From the NCBI RefSeq assembly GCF_037977235.1, contig NZ_CP150276.1, positions 1,364,001 to 1,428,000 of the forward strand: a stretch of 64,000 nucleotides of DNA. Reading direction: 5' to 3'. The notes under the pieces were generated by a model that saw only the letters and a program-made list of their open reading frames with translations, did no database searches and was not told where the DNA came from. Positions within the stretch are counted from its first letter, which is position 1. Every line of letters starts with the position of its first letter. Origin of the DNA: Paenibacillus sp. FSL K6-0276 (GTDB lineage Bacteria; Bacillota; Bacilli; Paenibacillales; Paenibacillaceae). The position numbers and the translations under genes were made by a program. Shown one piece after another: positions 42,579 through 51,750 of the stretch.

Positions 42579-44486
42579 ATGAAAATCATCCTAACCACAT
42601 TAAACGCCAAATACATCCATACCTCACTGGCGATCCGATTGCTAAAAGCATACAGTGAGCATGAATTTAATGATATTCATTTGGCAGAGTACACCATCAA
42701 AGATCCGGTGATGAATATCGTGTCCGACTTGTTTCAGAAACAGCCAGATGTGATTGGCTTCTCTTGTTATATCTGGAACATCGAAGAGACTCTTAAGCTG
42801 GTTGGTATCCTTAAGCAAGTTATGCCTGAAATTACGATTGTTCTCGGAGGACCGGAAGTGTCCTATGAACCGCTCCATTGGATGAAGAGAGAAGCTGGTA
42901 TTGATTTTATAGTCAATGGAGATGGAGAAGAGACCTTCCACCATCTGCTTCAGGAGCTAAGGGATGATCGCAAGTTTCACTTTGTATATGGAGCCGCTTA
43001 TCGTAAGGGAGAGGAGATTATTGTAAATCCACCACGTCCCAAAAGTGATCTAAATACGCTTCCTACACCACATCGTTTTCCTGATGATATTCCAGATTTG
43101 GGTAAACGTATTGTTTATTTTGAGACGAGCCGTGGGTGCCCTTTTAACTGTCAGTTCTGTTTGTCCAGTATTGAGGTAGGCGTACGTTATTATGATATTG
43201 AACGCGTGAAGTCTGATCTTCTCTACTTAATTGAAAATGGTGCCAAAATCATTAAATTCCTGGACCGCACCTTCAATATTAACCGTAACTATGCGATGGA
43301 AATGTTTCAATTTCTGATCGATAATCATCAAGGCTGTGTGTTTCAGTTTGAAATCACAGCAGACATTATGCGGCCGGAAGTTCTTGATTTCCTGTCTAAA
43401 AATGCGCCTCCGGGCATCTTTAGATTTGAGATTGGTGTACAGTCTACGAATGATGAGACGAACGAGCTCGTTAAACGTCGCCAGAATTTCAAGAAGCTGT
43501 CCCGTACTGTAATGAAGATCAAGGAAAGTCGCAATATCGATCAGCATCTAGATTTGATCGCGGGGCTTCCGATGGAGGATTACAACACCTTCCGCAAAAC
43601 GTTTAATGATGTATTCGTCATGGAGCCAGAAGAGCTGCAGCTCGGATTCCTCAAAATGCTTCGCGGGACCGGTCTGCGCGCACAGGCGGCAAAATATGAG
43701 TACACGTATATGGAACATGCACCTTACGAAATTCTTAGCAGTCATATGATGACTTTCTCTGATATTATCCGTTTGAAGCGGCTTGAGGATGTGCTGGAGA
43801 AATACTGGAACAGCCACCGGATGGACCATACGGCCAAATACTTGATCCGTCACGTGTTTGATTCACCATTCGATTTCTTTCAGGAGTTCGGAGACTACTG
43901 GGAGGAGAGAGGCTGGCAAAAGATTGGCCATCAGCTGGAAGATCTCTTCACCCGCTTGCAGTCCTTCCTGATAGATCGTGGGACACAGTCTATGGATATT
44001 ATTACTGGGCTGATGAAGCTTGATTATTTCCTAGGACACAAGTACAAGCCTCGTAAAATCTGGTGGGATTTCGTGCTGGATAAATCGGATTGGTCGAGCT
44101 ATTTGAAGGATATAGCTGCTAATCCAAGCCAAATCTCTGCCCAACTAGCAGAAGCCGGACTCAGTGAAAGAGAGCTGCAAAAGTATACTGTGCTTGAAGT
44201 GCTGCCGTTCTCGCTAGAAGCGGTGCTGGATTCAATCAGCGGTCTTCGGGCGGATGGGGGTTCAGAGGAAGATGAAGCTGATAATGCTAATCACGAGGCT
44301 GTACTTTCTTCAGAGTCGCTATTACAGGGAGTCACAGATAGCAGTTTAGAAGAGTCTGTTCAAACCTCAAGCTCTGCTATAGCCGTAGCTGAACATGCTT
44401 CCGTTCGAGAAGGTCGCACGCTGCTAATCGTAATGTATCAACAGAACGAGAGCCAACGCGCTCAATACTATACCCTGCCTTTGTAA
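42579..44486 (+). CDS. B12-binding domain radical SAM protein with DUF4080
   Basis: This 635-residue protein has an N-terminal cobalamin-binding fold (residues about 1-140, ending IVLGGPEVSYEP and IVNGDGEETF). The radical SAM core has the iron-sulfur motif CPFNCQFC in SRGCPFNCQFCLSSIEVG near residue 187, and the C-terminal part is DUF4080-like. Such proteins catalyse radical methylation or related reactions; the substrate is unknown. Near the C-terminus (about residues 553-608) an acidic, serine-rich stretch interrupts the domain before a final conserved-looking LLIVMYQQN segment. It follows recQ closely and may be co-transcribed. Confidence 0.9.
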   Translation: MKIILTTLNAKYIHTSLAIRLLKAYSEHEFNDIHLAEYTIKDPVMNIVSDLFQKQPDVIGFSCYIWNIEETLKLVGILKQVMPEITIVLGGPEVSYEPLHWMKREAGIDFIVNGDGEETFHHLLQELRDDRKFHFVYGAAYRKGEEIIVNPPRPKSDLNTLPTPHRFPDDIPDLGKRIVYFETSRGCPFNCQFCLSSIEVGVRYYDIERVKSDLLYLIENGAKIIKFLDRTFNINRNYAMEMFQFLIDNHQGCVFQFEITADIMRPEVLDFLSKNAPPGIFRFEIGVQSTNDETNELVKRRQNFKKLSRTVMKIKESRNIDQHLDLIAGLPMEDYNTFRKTFNDVFVMEPEELQLGFLKMLRGTGLRAQAAKYEYTYMEHAPYEILSSHMMTFSDIIRLKRLEDVLEKYWNSHRMDHTAKYLIRHVFDSPFDFFQEFGDYWEERGWQKIGHQLEDLFTRLQSFLIDRGTQSMDIITGLMKLDYFLGHKYKPRKIWWDFVLDKSDWSSYLKDIAANPSQISAQLAEAGLSERELQKYTVLEVLPFSLEAVLDSISGLRADGGSEEDEADNANHEAVLSSESLLQGVTDSSLEESVQTSSSAIAVAEHASVREGRTLLIVMYQQNESQRAQYYTLPL

Positions 44487-44535
44487 TACGGTGAGCGTCC
44501 ACACCAAGCGTCTATGTTTATCCTACTCAAAAATA

Positions 44536-44588
44536 AGGGGTGTTCGTGGTAGACTTTTCATGTCTACCACGAACACCCCTATGTTTTT
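44536..44588. terminator. Strong terminator with a perfect 19-base-pair stem
   Basis: AGGGGTGTTCGTGGTAGAC (44536-44554) is the exact reverse complement of 44562-44580, around a seven-base loop. ATGTTTTTT follows on the plus strand. It separates convergent genes. Confidence 0.93.
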
Positions 44589-44592
44589 TCTC

Positions 44593-45543
44593 CTAAGTCG
44601 TCGTCGTAACCTCTGAAGGGAGATGCTGGTCTAACCAGTTAAGCGCATCGGCTGTAACTTGATCCCGGTTCACCTCATTAAGCATTTCATGCCTGCCTCC
44701 TGGATAGAGCCGATATTCTACGTCCGATATCCCTCGTTTCTTGTACAACTCCGCAAGTCGGAGAATACCCTGACCGTTCATTCCTACAGGATCCTTATCG
44801 CCAGCGAAAAGATAAATAGGCTTGTCTTTACATAATGTACGCAAAGAGTCCTCAGAATGGATTTCCCTAAGTAGGTGGAAGAAATCACGGAAAAAGCGTG
44901 TCGTACAAATGGCTCCGCAGAATGGATCAGAAATATACTTATCTACTTCCGCGTCGTCACTGCTCAGCCAGTCATAGGCTGTTCTTACCGGAGAAAAGGC
45001 ACGGTTATAACTGCCGAATACTAAGCTGTTCAGCAGTACACTACGGTGATGTTCACCCTTTAACTTAAGCTGCACACTAGCCAGAGATTCTCCTATGCGC
45101 AGCATACTGCGTGGACCATTTGTCCCGCTTAGGATAAACCCTGCATAGATTTCACTGCCTTCTTCACACATAAGCTTTTGGGCCAGAAAGGAGCCCATAC
45201 TATGAGCGAATAAAACAATCGGTATCCCTTCATGTTTGGATAGTGCTGTGGCAGCGACTTGAAGGAGATTGCGCCTCATCCAATAAAACCCGTTCTCACC
45301 AGTATCTCCGAGCAGATTGACTTGACCAGCAGTTTTACCATGTCCCCGATGGTCATTGGCATATACTGCATAACCCGCTCCTGTCAATGCTTCCGCAAAA
45401 CGAGCGTAACGGGCAGCCGTTTCACACATTCCGTGGGAAATTTGCACAATTCCCTTAATTGGTTTATCCGACTCTGGCAACCATTCATAAACATGAATGA
45501 CTACGCCAATAGGATCCGTTAGGGTAAAGCTGTTTTCCGTCAT
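44593..45543 (-). CDS. Alpha/beta hydrolase, monoacylglycerol-lipase-like
   Basis: This 316-residue serine hydrolase has the strand/oxyanion segment IVQISHGMCETAARY, the nucleophile elbow in VLFAHSMGSFLAQ, a cap region between residues about 130 and 220, the acid region LFAGDKDPVGMNG and the histidine in YPGGRHEMLNE. This matches the Hydrolase_4/lysophospholipase family. The natural ester is unknown. It lies 25 bases downstream of manA on the same strand and may share its transcript. Confidence 0.9.
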   Translation of the reverse strand: MTENSFTLTDPIGVVIHVYEWLPESDKPIKGIVQISHGMCETAARYARFAEALTGAGYAVYANDHRGHGKTAGQVNLLGDTGENGFYWMRRNLLQVAATALSKHEGIPIVLFAHSMGSFLAQKLMCEEGSEIYAGFILSGTNGPRSMLRIGESLASVQLKLKGEHHRSVLLNSLVFGSYNRAFSPVRTAYDWLSSDDAEVDKYISDPFCGAICTTRFFRDFFHLLREIHSEDSLRTLCKDKPIYLFAGDKDPVGMNGQGILRLAELYKKRGISDVEYRLYPGGRHEMLNEVNRDQVTADALNWLDQHLPSEVTTTT

Positions 45544-45568
45544 GTCCTTTCCTCCTTAAGTTCGTGAC

Positions 45569-46537
45569 TTATGGCAAATAAGAACGAAGCACAGTGGAAT
45601 GTCCTTCGATGGTGTAGAGACCTAGACTGGAAGGAATTAAATAACATTCTCCTGCAGCATAAGGCTGAGATCCGCCATCCCAAGTCAGATGTCCGCTGCC
45701 TTCACAGATAACCAGAATAGTGAAGCTGTCTTCTGTAGTGGTGAGGCCCCATGAACCATTTACGATTCCTTTTTCTACGATAAAATATGGCGAGGCGGCA
45801 AGTTGCAGCCACTCTCCAGGAACTGCATTATCTGTCTTCATCGAAGTAGCCCCGGCGCCTTCATATGCCGTAACATTAAGTGAATCTTCGATATGAAGCT
45901 CGCGTGGTTTTCCATCCAGACCTGGACGGTCGTAGTCATAAATGCGGTAAGTAGTGTCGGAATTCTGCTGAATCTCTGCAACAACGACACCAGCGCATAG
46001 AGCATGAACGGTTCCAGCTGGGATATAGAAGGAGTCTCCTGCGGAGACAGATACTTCTTGAAGGCTATCCATAACGGTGCCTTTTTCCAGTGCTTCGCGC
46101 AACGTTTCACGGTCCACGCCATCCTTAAGGCCATAGATGATCTTGGCACCTGGCTTAGCGTCTAACACGTACCACATCTCTGTTTTGCCCAGTTCACCTT
46201 TTGGTAATCCCACATAATCATCTGTAGGGTGGACTTGAACGGAAAGATTGTCGTTGCAATCCAGCAATTTGATTAGTAGAGGAAATCTTCCTCCCGCCTC
46301 TGAAATCCCTTTGCTTCCGAACCATTCATGGCCGAACTGTTCACGAATTTGATCCAAGCCTTGACCGGCTAACTCTCCGTTTACCACCGAAGACGTACCA
46401 TTTGCGTGATCGGCGATCATCCAGCCTTCACCAATATGTCCCTCTGGCAGATCTAGGCCGAATTTCTCCAGTGCGCGGCCTCCCCAAACACGTTCTTTAA
46501 ACTCTGGTTGAAATTTCAAAGGATATGGTTGTGTCAT
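45569..46537 (-). CDS. manA: Mannose-6-phosphate isomerase, class I
   Basis: ManA interconverts mannose-6-phosphate and fructose-6-phosphate. The 322-residue cupin enzyme opens with PLKFQPEFKERVWGGRALEK. Zinc ligands are in VQVHPTDDYV, ELGKTEMWYVLD and the IPAGTVHALCAGVVVAEI block, followed by QQNSDTTYRIYDYDRPG. Length fits the short Gram-positive form. It lies between ytqB and the hydrolase gene on the minus strand. Confidence 0.94.
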   Translation of the reverse strand: MTQPYPLKFQPEFKERVWGGRALEKFGLDLPEGHIGEGWMIADHANGTSSVVNGELAGQGLDQIREQFGHEWFGSKGISEAGGRFPLLIKLLDCNDNLSVQVHPTDDYVGLPKGELGKTEMWYVLDAKPGAKIIYGLKDGVDRETLREALEKGTVMDSLQEVSVSAGDSFYIPAGTVHALCAGVVVAEIQQNSDTTYRIYDYDRPGLDGKPRELHIEDSLNVTAYEGAGATSMKTDNAVPGEWLQLAASPYFIVEKGIVNGSWGLTTTEDSFTILVICEGSGHLTWDGGSQPYAAGECYLIPSSLGLYTIEGHSTVLRSYLP

Positions 46538-46584
46538 TAGTACATCTTCCTTCCCAAATATAAAATGATTTGATTACTTACAGT

Positions 46585-47187
46585 CTAAGAGGGGATTCCT
46601 TTTTTCTTCTCGAGCGCAATCACATAAGGTGCATCATTGCGCTGCAGCTGGCGATAAACAATGCTCTGCGCTAGCTGAGGGGATACTGCCGCTGCCCACG
46701 ATTGAACAGCGGCGGCTTCGAGATCTCCGCCTTCATGGCCGGGATAAAGTACAGCCGTAATGATTCCCCCTGGACGAAGCAACTGGAGTGAAGCCTCCAA
46801 GGCTGCAATTGTGCTATCGGGCTGAGTGATAATGTTCTTGTCGGCATCGCCGGAAGGCAGGTACCCCAGATTAAACATTATAGCACCCACGGTGCCATGC
46901 CAGATCGCTGGAACGGCTTCAGCCATTTCGGCGTGACTGCGTTCCAGCAAGGTGACGGCAGAGAGCGAAGGAGTTTCCTCTCTTGCATTCCGTAGACGCT
47001 CTCCAGCCAGCTTCAGCGCTGCGGATTGGATATCGAAGCCGTAGACTTCCCCGCGAGTTCCGGTTGTTTTGGCTAGAAAAAGCGTATCTGCCCCTGTACC
47101 TACAGTAGCATCGATCGCTCGATCACCTAAGGTCAGCCGCTCAGAGATTAATTTATGGGCAAAGCTTAGAACGGACATAAAGCCCAT
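46585..47187 (-). CDS. ytqB: Class I SAM-dependent methyltransferase YtqB
   Basis: This 200-residue protein has the SAM motif I region RAIDATVGTGADTLFLAK, the acidic loop VYGFDIQSAAL and the MFNLGYLPSGD segment typical of the YtqB rRNA-methylase-like family; the precise target is unsettled. The start at 47187 uses GGAGGAAAAGCTA and shares one base with the ytqA stop (TAATG), so ytqA-ytqB are coupled. The tail is alanine-rich. Confidence 0.9.
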   Translation of the reverse strand: MGFMSVLSFAHKLISERLTLGDRAIDATVGTGADTLFLAKTTGTRGEVYGFDIQSAALKLAGERLRNAREETPSLSAVTLLERSHAEMAEAVPAIWHGTVGAIMFNLGYLPSGDADKNIITQPDSTIAALEASLQLLRPGGIITAVLYPGHEGGDLEAAAVQSWAAAVSPQLAQSIVYRQLQRNDAPYVIALEKKKGIPS

Positions 47188-48143
47188 TAGCTTTTCCTCC
47201 AATACTTACCCTGCCAAGTATCACGAGCGACAAGCTCATCGTCAATGGCATTTAGCACTTCCCACTTCTTGAGGCTCCACATCGGTCCGATTAAGAGATC
47301 CCGAGGTGCATCGCCGGTCAGACGGTGTACAATCATCTCAGGTGGCAGAATTTCAAGTGAATCAGCAATCAGCTTAACATACTCTTCCTGTTCCATGAAA
47401 CGAAGCAAGCCTGCTTCATATTGTTTTACCATTGGTGTTTTACGCATGAGATGTAGAAGGTGAATTTTGATGCCCTGCACATCCATGCGGGCTACAGCAG
47501 ATACGGTTTCCAGCATCATTTCGTGCGTCTCCTGTGGGAGGCCGTGAATGATATGCGTACAGACACGAATACCGTGACGCCGAAGCTTCTCAACAGCCTC
47601 TACATAACACTGGGTATCGTGCGCCCGATTAATAAGCTCAGAAGTGGAGTCATGTATAGTCTGAAGACCCATCTCTACCCACAGATATGTGCGCTTGTTC
47701 AGCTCCGCTAAATATTCGACAACATCATCGGGCAAACAGTCAGGACGTGTAGCAATAGATAATCCAACAACACCTGGCTGCTGCAAAATAACTTCGTAAT
47801 ATTCTCTGAGCTCTTCGACCGGAGCGTACGTATTGGTATAGGCCTGAAAGTATCCGATGTATTTGGCATTTGGCCATTTTAGATGCTGTTTGTCACGGAT
47901 ATTATTGAATTGAGTGACGAGATCATCCCGGCGACTTCCCGCAAAATCACCAGAACCTCTGGCACTGCAAAAGGTGCAGCCACCTTTAGCGATGGAGCCG
48001 TCACGGTTGGGACAGGTAAATCCTGCATCGAGCATAACTTTGAATACCTTAGTATTCATGTGCTCACGCATTTCATAATTCCAAGTATGGAATCGTTTAT
48101 CCCCCCACAGTAGCGGAGAGGAAGTGTATTGAAGATTAGACAC
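47187..48143 (-). CDS. ytqA: TIGR01212-family radical SAM protein YtqA
   Basis: This 318-residue radical SAM protein has cysteines in FTCPNRDGSIAKGGCTFCSA, fitting the extended cluster motif of this family, which resembles part of Elp3. YFQAYTNTYAPVEELREYY and LWVEMGLQTIHDSTSELINR are further family blocks. It is translationally coupled to ytqB, an order conserved in Bacillus, suggesting a joint but still unclear role in RNA modification. Confidence 0.92.
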   Translation of the reverse strand: MSNLQYTSSPLLWGDKRFHTWNYEMREHMNTKVFKVMLDAGFTCPNRDGSIAKGGCTFCSARGSGDFAGSRRDDLVTQFNNIRDKQHLKWPNAKYIGYFQAYTNTYAPVEELREYYEVILQQPGVVGLSIATRPDCLPDDVVEYLAELNKRTYLWVEMGLQTIHDSTSELINRAHDTQCYVEAVEKLRRHGIRVCTHIIHGLPQETHEMMLETVSAVARMDVQGIKIHLLHLMRKTPMVKQYEAGLLRFMEQEEYVKLIADSLEILPPEMIVHRLTGDAPRDLLIGPMWSLKKWEVLNAIDDELVARDTWQGKYWRKS

Positions 48144-48469
48144 GAGTAGCTCCTTTCTGAAAATATAATCATGGATAAGTTTCCTTAATCCTTATATTTT
48201 TCTGAGACGGATAGCGTCCTTTATAAAAGCACACACAGCCGTTTCTTCATAATCCAATACATTGTATCAAAAAACCGAGCTCGGCGTAACATTGACTCCC
48301 AGTAATGGCATGAAAAATAGGCCGCAAGAAGGGTGGTTTCGGCTTGTAAATGCTTACATAGTATGTTATATTCAGAGTGTGAAAAGTTGCTGTGGCATTG
48401 AAGAAATTCATCTAAAAGTTCATAATTTCGTGTCGTCCGGTCCATAATAATAACCGTGAGGTGATAGCG
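48144..48469. promoter_or_regulatory. Intergenic region with a promoter for the small gene that follows
   Basis: TTGTAA (48344-48349), a 17-base spacer and TATATT (48367-48372) form a candidate SigA promoter about 100 bases before the small gene at 48470. The rest of the spacer holds the divergent ytqA promoter, which was not resolved, and no convincing coding frame. Confidence 0.6.
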
Positions 48470-48655
48470 ATGAATTCTCAAACGGTATATGCTGAGGGTA
48501 AAGATTCGATTGAAGTCCATTTAACACCAGATGAAGCCCTTGCTCTAACGGGCGTGGAATTTAACGGCAACCCTAAGATCAAGACAGATGCTCAACGTAA
48601 GATTCGTAGTGCGTTCGAAAAAAAGACATTTGCTTATAACTCAAACACAAGGTAG
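48470..48655 (+). CDS. Small conserved-looking protein of 61 residues, function unknown
   Basis: The protein begins MNSQTVYAEGKDSIEVHLTP and ends KKTFAYNSNTR. It is soluble and charged, with no signal or membrane segment and no recognised family. GAGGTGAT lies a few bases before the ATG, a promoter sits upstream and a strong terminator follows, so it looks like a real single-gene unit. A GTG nine bases earlier is within the ribosome binding site. Confidence 0.7.
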   Translation: MNSQTVYAEGKDSIEVHLTPDEALALTGVEFNGNPKIKTDAQRKIRSAFEKKTFAYNSNTR

Positions 48656-48705
48656 ATCACATCTGCCTGACAAAAACGGACCCTAATTCCAAATATACAA
48701 CAAGG

Positions 48706-48762
48706 AAGGAATTCCTCTGAAACAGCTCACTTAAGAGCTGAACCAGAGAATTCCTTTTTCTT
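48706..48762 (+). terminator. Terminator after the 61-residue gene
   Basis: AAGGAATTCCTCTG (48706-48719) pairs with CAGAGAATTCCTT (48744-48756), with an inner CAGCTC/GAGCTG hairpin, followed by a T-rich stretch. Confidence 0.9.
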
Positions 48763-48852
48763 TTTTGCCCCAATCCCTTTACTTTTCGGGACAATTTCGG
48801 CACAATATTGCAAGTGACAGTTATCGTATAAGAGATAATCGGAGGAAAACCT

Positions 48853-49569
48853 ATGCGTTTACGCGGAAGAAAAGGAATACGTGAAAGTTTGGAAGAACAG
48901 ACCGATCTAGTCATTCTTGACCCTCGGAGTTATAAAGGTGAGTGGTCCAAGCTGTTCGGGAACGATCATCCGATCCATGTGGAGTTCGGAATGGGCAAAG
49001 GACAGTTTATCAGCCAAATGAGCTTCAAATATCCCGATATTAATTTTATCGGAGTTGATATGTATGATGAGCTGATCCGTCGTGCCGGAGATAAAGCTAG
49101 AGCAGTATGGGAGCCGGCAGGACATGAAACACCGCCTAACCTGAAATTGGCACTCGCTAATATTGATTATGCAGAGGAAGTATTTGCTCCAGGAGAGCTA
49201 GAACGAATTTATCTTAACTTTAGTGATCCGTGGCCTAAGAGTAAGCATGCTCGGCGTCGTTTGACACACCCGCGTTTTCTTGACAAATATCGCGGGCTGC
49301 TAAGCGACTTAGGAGAAATTCATTTGAAAACAGATTCCCGAAGCTTATTTGAATTCTCATTAAATGCATTTGCGGACTTTGGTTTACAGATGAAAAATAT
49401 TTCTTTGGACCTACATGCGGACGGCGTTATAAATGAGGATCACATCATGACGGAATATGAGACGAAATTTGTCGGACGTGGCGTCAATATCCACCGTTGT
49501 GAGGCGATTGTCGGTGCAGATGCACTCAAACAATATCAGGCTACCCGACTGGATAAATATCGGCTGTAG
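48853..49569 (+). CDS. trmB: tRNA (guanine-N7-)-methyltransferase
   Basis: TrmB methylates G46 of tRNA. The 238-residue protein has SAM motif I in VEFGMGKGQFISQMS and the family hallmark LNFSDPWPKSKHARRRL with the following THPRFLDKYR, then LKTDSRSLFEFS. Length is normal. GGAGGAAAACCT precedes the ATG. It is monocistronic with a bidirectional terminator. Confidence 0.95.
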   Translation: MRLRGRKGIRESLEEQTDLVILDPRSYKGEWSKLFGNDHPIHVEFGMGKGQFISQMSFKYPDINFIGVDMYDELIRRAGDKARAVWEPAGHETPPNLKLALANIDYAEEVFAPGELERIYLNFSDPWPKSKHARRRLTHPRFLDKYRGLLSDLGEIHLKTDSRSLFEFSLNAFADFGLQMKNISLDLHADGVINEDHIMTEYETKFVGRGVNIHRCEAIVGADALKQYQATRLDKYRL

Positions 49570-49603
49570 TTACAAAGGGCTACTCAATTAGAAGTGGTCC
49601 AAC

Positions 49604-49649
49604 AATAAAGCGGCAAGTCTCCGATGATTTGGAGGCTTACCGCTTTATT
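49604..49649. terminator. Bidirectional terminator between trmB and the glycosyltransferase
   Basis: AATAAAGCGG (49604-49613) pairs with CCGCTTTATT (49640-49649), with additional inner CTCC/GGAG pairing. Confidence 0.88.
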
Positions 49650-49655
49650 CATTAG

Positions 49656-50771
49656 CTATTCCAGTAATTCGATAATGCTCTGAGCAGATTGCAATGGGTG
49701 GTAGCGGGCGATTTCCTCTAGATGAAGTTTTCGCTTGTTCTGCACATCCTCGTAGTTGTTTAAGAGGCGCTCCATCCACATTACAACCACGTTTAAAGAA
49801 TCGATCGGCTCTCCAAAACCTGCTGCTGTAAAATAGCGGCAATTCTCCTCTTCCTGCCCAGGCAGAGGGTGATAGAAAAGCATCGGAATTCCCTTTGCGA
49901 GCCCTTCACTGCAGGTCATTCCGCCCGGTTTCGTGACAAGCAGGTCGGATACTTCCATAAGCTTATCAATCTCACGCGTAAAGCCGATCAAGGAAATATG
50001 AGGATGATTATAACGCGGATCTTCTTTCATTTCACGTAGCAACTTATCATTATTTCCGAGACAAAATATAATCTGAATCTTTTCTCGCCAGTCTGCTAGA
50101 CAGGCATTTACGACCTGATCGTTCATGATCCCCCAGCCGCCGCCCATGACTAGTACTGTGGGCATATTCCGCAGATTGAATTGCTCTCGAATCTCCTGCT
50201 TTCTAGGATGCTGCCAAAAATTAGGATGTACTGGTATGCCTGTGACCTGAATTTTCGAAGCAGGAATGTTCCGCATGCGCAACTTGGATTTAACCTCAGG
50301 TGTTGATACCAGATAACGGTCTACTTCTGGGCTGATCCAGCTGGCATGTGCGTCATAATCCGTTATTACAGTTACGAGCGGTACTTTTAGGGTAGGATCC
50401 ACTCTCTTCAGACGAGAAACTACAGCACCCGGAATGAAGTGTGTACAGACTATAACATCTGGTTTCAGCTGCATGACAATATTCTTGGTATGTGTATAAA
50501 ATATACGATGCAGGGCAAGCGTGGTAAGACGATTAAATGATTTCTGGTGACGGTAGACGTAGCCCATCAGCTTTGGTTGTGTCGTTACCGTCTTTCGGTA
50601 AGCGGATAGAATAATGGGTGCCATTTTAGGGTTCAGGAAATTTCCAAGTTCCAGCACCTTCGTTTGTAAATTAGGTGACAATTGGCGCAGACTGCTCGAC
50701 AGCGCATAAGCTGCTTGGGTATGCCCTGCGCCAAAGCCTTCTGAGAGTATTAAGATTCTTTTTTTTTGCAA
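49656..50771 (-). CDS. MGDG-synthase-like glycosyltransferase (UgtP-type diacylglycerol glucosyltransferase family)
   Basis: This 371-residue GT-B enzyme has the N-terminal ILILSEGFGAGHTQAAYAL of the MGDG synthase domain, VLVMGGGWGIMND at the start of the C-terminal half and the nucleotide-sugar site LVTKPGGMTCSEGLAKGIPM. Relatives add sugars to diacylglycerol, making glycolipids or the lipoteichoic acid anchor. TTG at 50771 fits AGGTGA seven bases upstream; TTG 50792 is possible. It follows a PAP2 phosphatase gene by 49 bases, suggesting a lipid-related pair. The exact sugar and acceptor are not shown. Confidence 0.87.
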   Translation of the reverse strand: MQKKRILILSEGFGAGHTQAAYALSSSLRQLSPNLQTKVLELGNFLNPKMAPIILSAYRKTVTTQPKLMGYVYRHQKSFNRLTTLALHRIFYTHTKNIVMQLKPDVIVCTHFIPGAVVSRLKRVDPTLKVPLVTVITDYDAHASWISPEVDRYLVSTPEVKSKLRMRNIPASKIQVTGIPVHPNFWQHPRKQEIREQFNLRNMPTVLVMGGGWGIMNDQVVNACLADWREKIQIIFCLGNNDKLLREMKEDPRYNHPHISLIGFTREIDKLMEVSDLLVTKPGGMTCSEGLAKGIPMLFYHPLPGQEEENCRYFTAAGFGEPIDSLNVVVMWMERLLNNYEDVQNKRKLHLEEIARYHPLQSAQSIIELLE

Positions 50772-50820
50772 TTTTGATTCACCTATTCTCAAAGGTTTTC
50801 CCGGTTTGACAATATATGAT

Positions 50821-51348
50821 TCAGATCCATAAGGCTATGGTGCCCGCTGCAACACTGGATCCGATCACTAAGCCTGCAAAGACATCTGATGGATAATGCA
50901 ATCCCAGATAAATGCGAGAAAATCCGACAATACAGGCCAGCGGCAGCAGAATAACGGTCAAGGTAGGAAATGCTACCATATATGGGAGCGTTGAAGCAAA
51001 GATAGCTGTAGTATGACCAGAAGGAAAAGAATGATCCTTTAGTGGGTTACGAAATGTATTCGTACCCGGTAGCGCCAGATAAGGCCGCATGCGTGGATAC
51101 AGCTTTTTGGCGACAGCAACGGGCAAATGGCTAACAGCTAGAGCTGTCATTGCTTGCAGGCTAGGGGTTCTCCATGGCTGAGGAGCAAATGCCCATATCA
51201 GTATATTGATAACAATTGTGCTTATAGCTCCACCCAAATGGGTGAGATAGAAGAGCCAAAAGTTCAGAAAGCGATTATGCATTCGTCCGTTGATCCACTT
51301 AAAAAGGTGCCGATCCCCGAGATGTAGTTTCATGAATAAATGTCTCAT
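50821..51348 (-). CDS. PAP2-family membrane phosphatase
   Basis: This 175-residue protein has several membrane helices and all three PAP2 motifs: KKLYPRMRP, FPSGHTTA and SRIYLGLHYPSD. Members dephosphorylate lipid phosphates such as phosphatidate, phosphatidylglycerol phosphate or undecaprenyl pyrophosphate; the substrate is not decided by sequence. It lies directly upstream of the glycolipid-type glycosyltransferase, so supply of diacylglycerol is a plausible link. Confidence 0.9.
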   Translation of the reverse strand: MRHLFMKLHLGDRHLFKWINGRMHNRFLNFWLFYLTHLGGAISTIVINILIWAFAPQPWRTPSLQAMTALAVSHLPVAVAKKLYPRMRPYLALPGTNTFRNPLKDHSFPSGHTTAIFASTLPYMVAFPTLTVILLPLACIVGFSRIYLGLHYPSDVFAGLVIGSSVAAGTIALWI

Positions 51349-51488
51349 ATCTTGTCCCTCCGCCAGTCGGCTACCGATAACAGGTGCTTATGAGCAGTCC
51401 GTTCTTTAGCATAGATCTGTCTTAATCATACTTTTTAAAGGTAGTCCATTTCAAGGAAAAGCTCAGGTTTGCTAGAAAATTGCTAGTT

Positions 51489-51517
51489 TTGACTTAGAGC
51501 CTCATACCCCTTACAAT
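51489..51517 (+). promoter_or_regulatory. SigA promoter upstream of the GT2 gene
   Basis: TTGACT (51489-51494), a 17-base spacer and TACAAT (51512-51517). It gives a leader of about 225 bases before the start at 51751. The rest of the 51349-51488 spacer shows nothing recognisable. Confidence 0.68.
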
Positions 51518-51559
51518 GATTCAAGCGGGCTAAACATGTTTAAAAGGGTAAGAGATAAA

Positions 51560-51650
51560 TAAGGATCCATAGTAAATGGATTCCATACAATTCTTTTGAA
51601 CAGTATATATAAAAATTGTGAAGTCTGCCGAGAATAAGAGGATACTCTTG
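51560..51650 (+). other. Hairpins within the long GT2 leader
   Basis: GGATCCAT and ATGGATTCC (about 51562-51586) form a hairpin, and AAGAGGATACTCTT (near 51637-51650) is a second. No known riboswitch core was recognised. They may affect expression of the downstream gene. Confidence 0.4.
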
Positions 51651-51750
51651 GTTTATTGTTAAGGGATGCAACAAAAGGGTCAGAAGGAACGTCAAGCAAG
51701 CTAGAGAAAAAAAGAACACCGAGAGTGAAAAAAGGGGGCATCAAAAGGTC

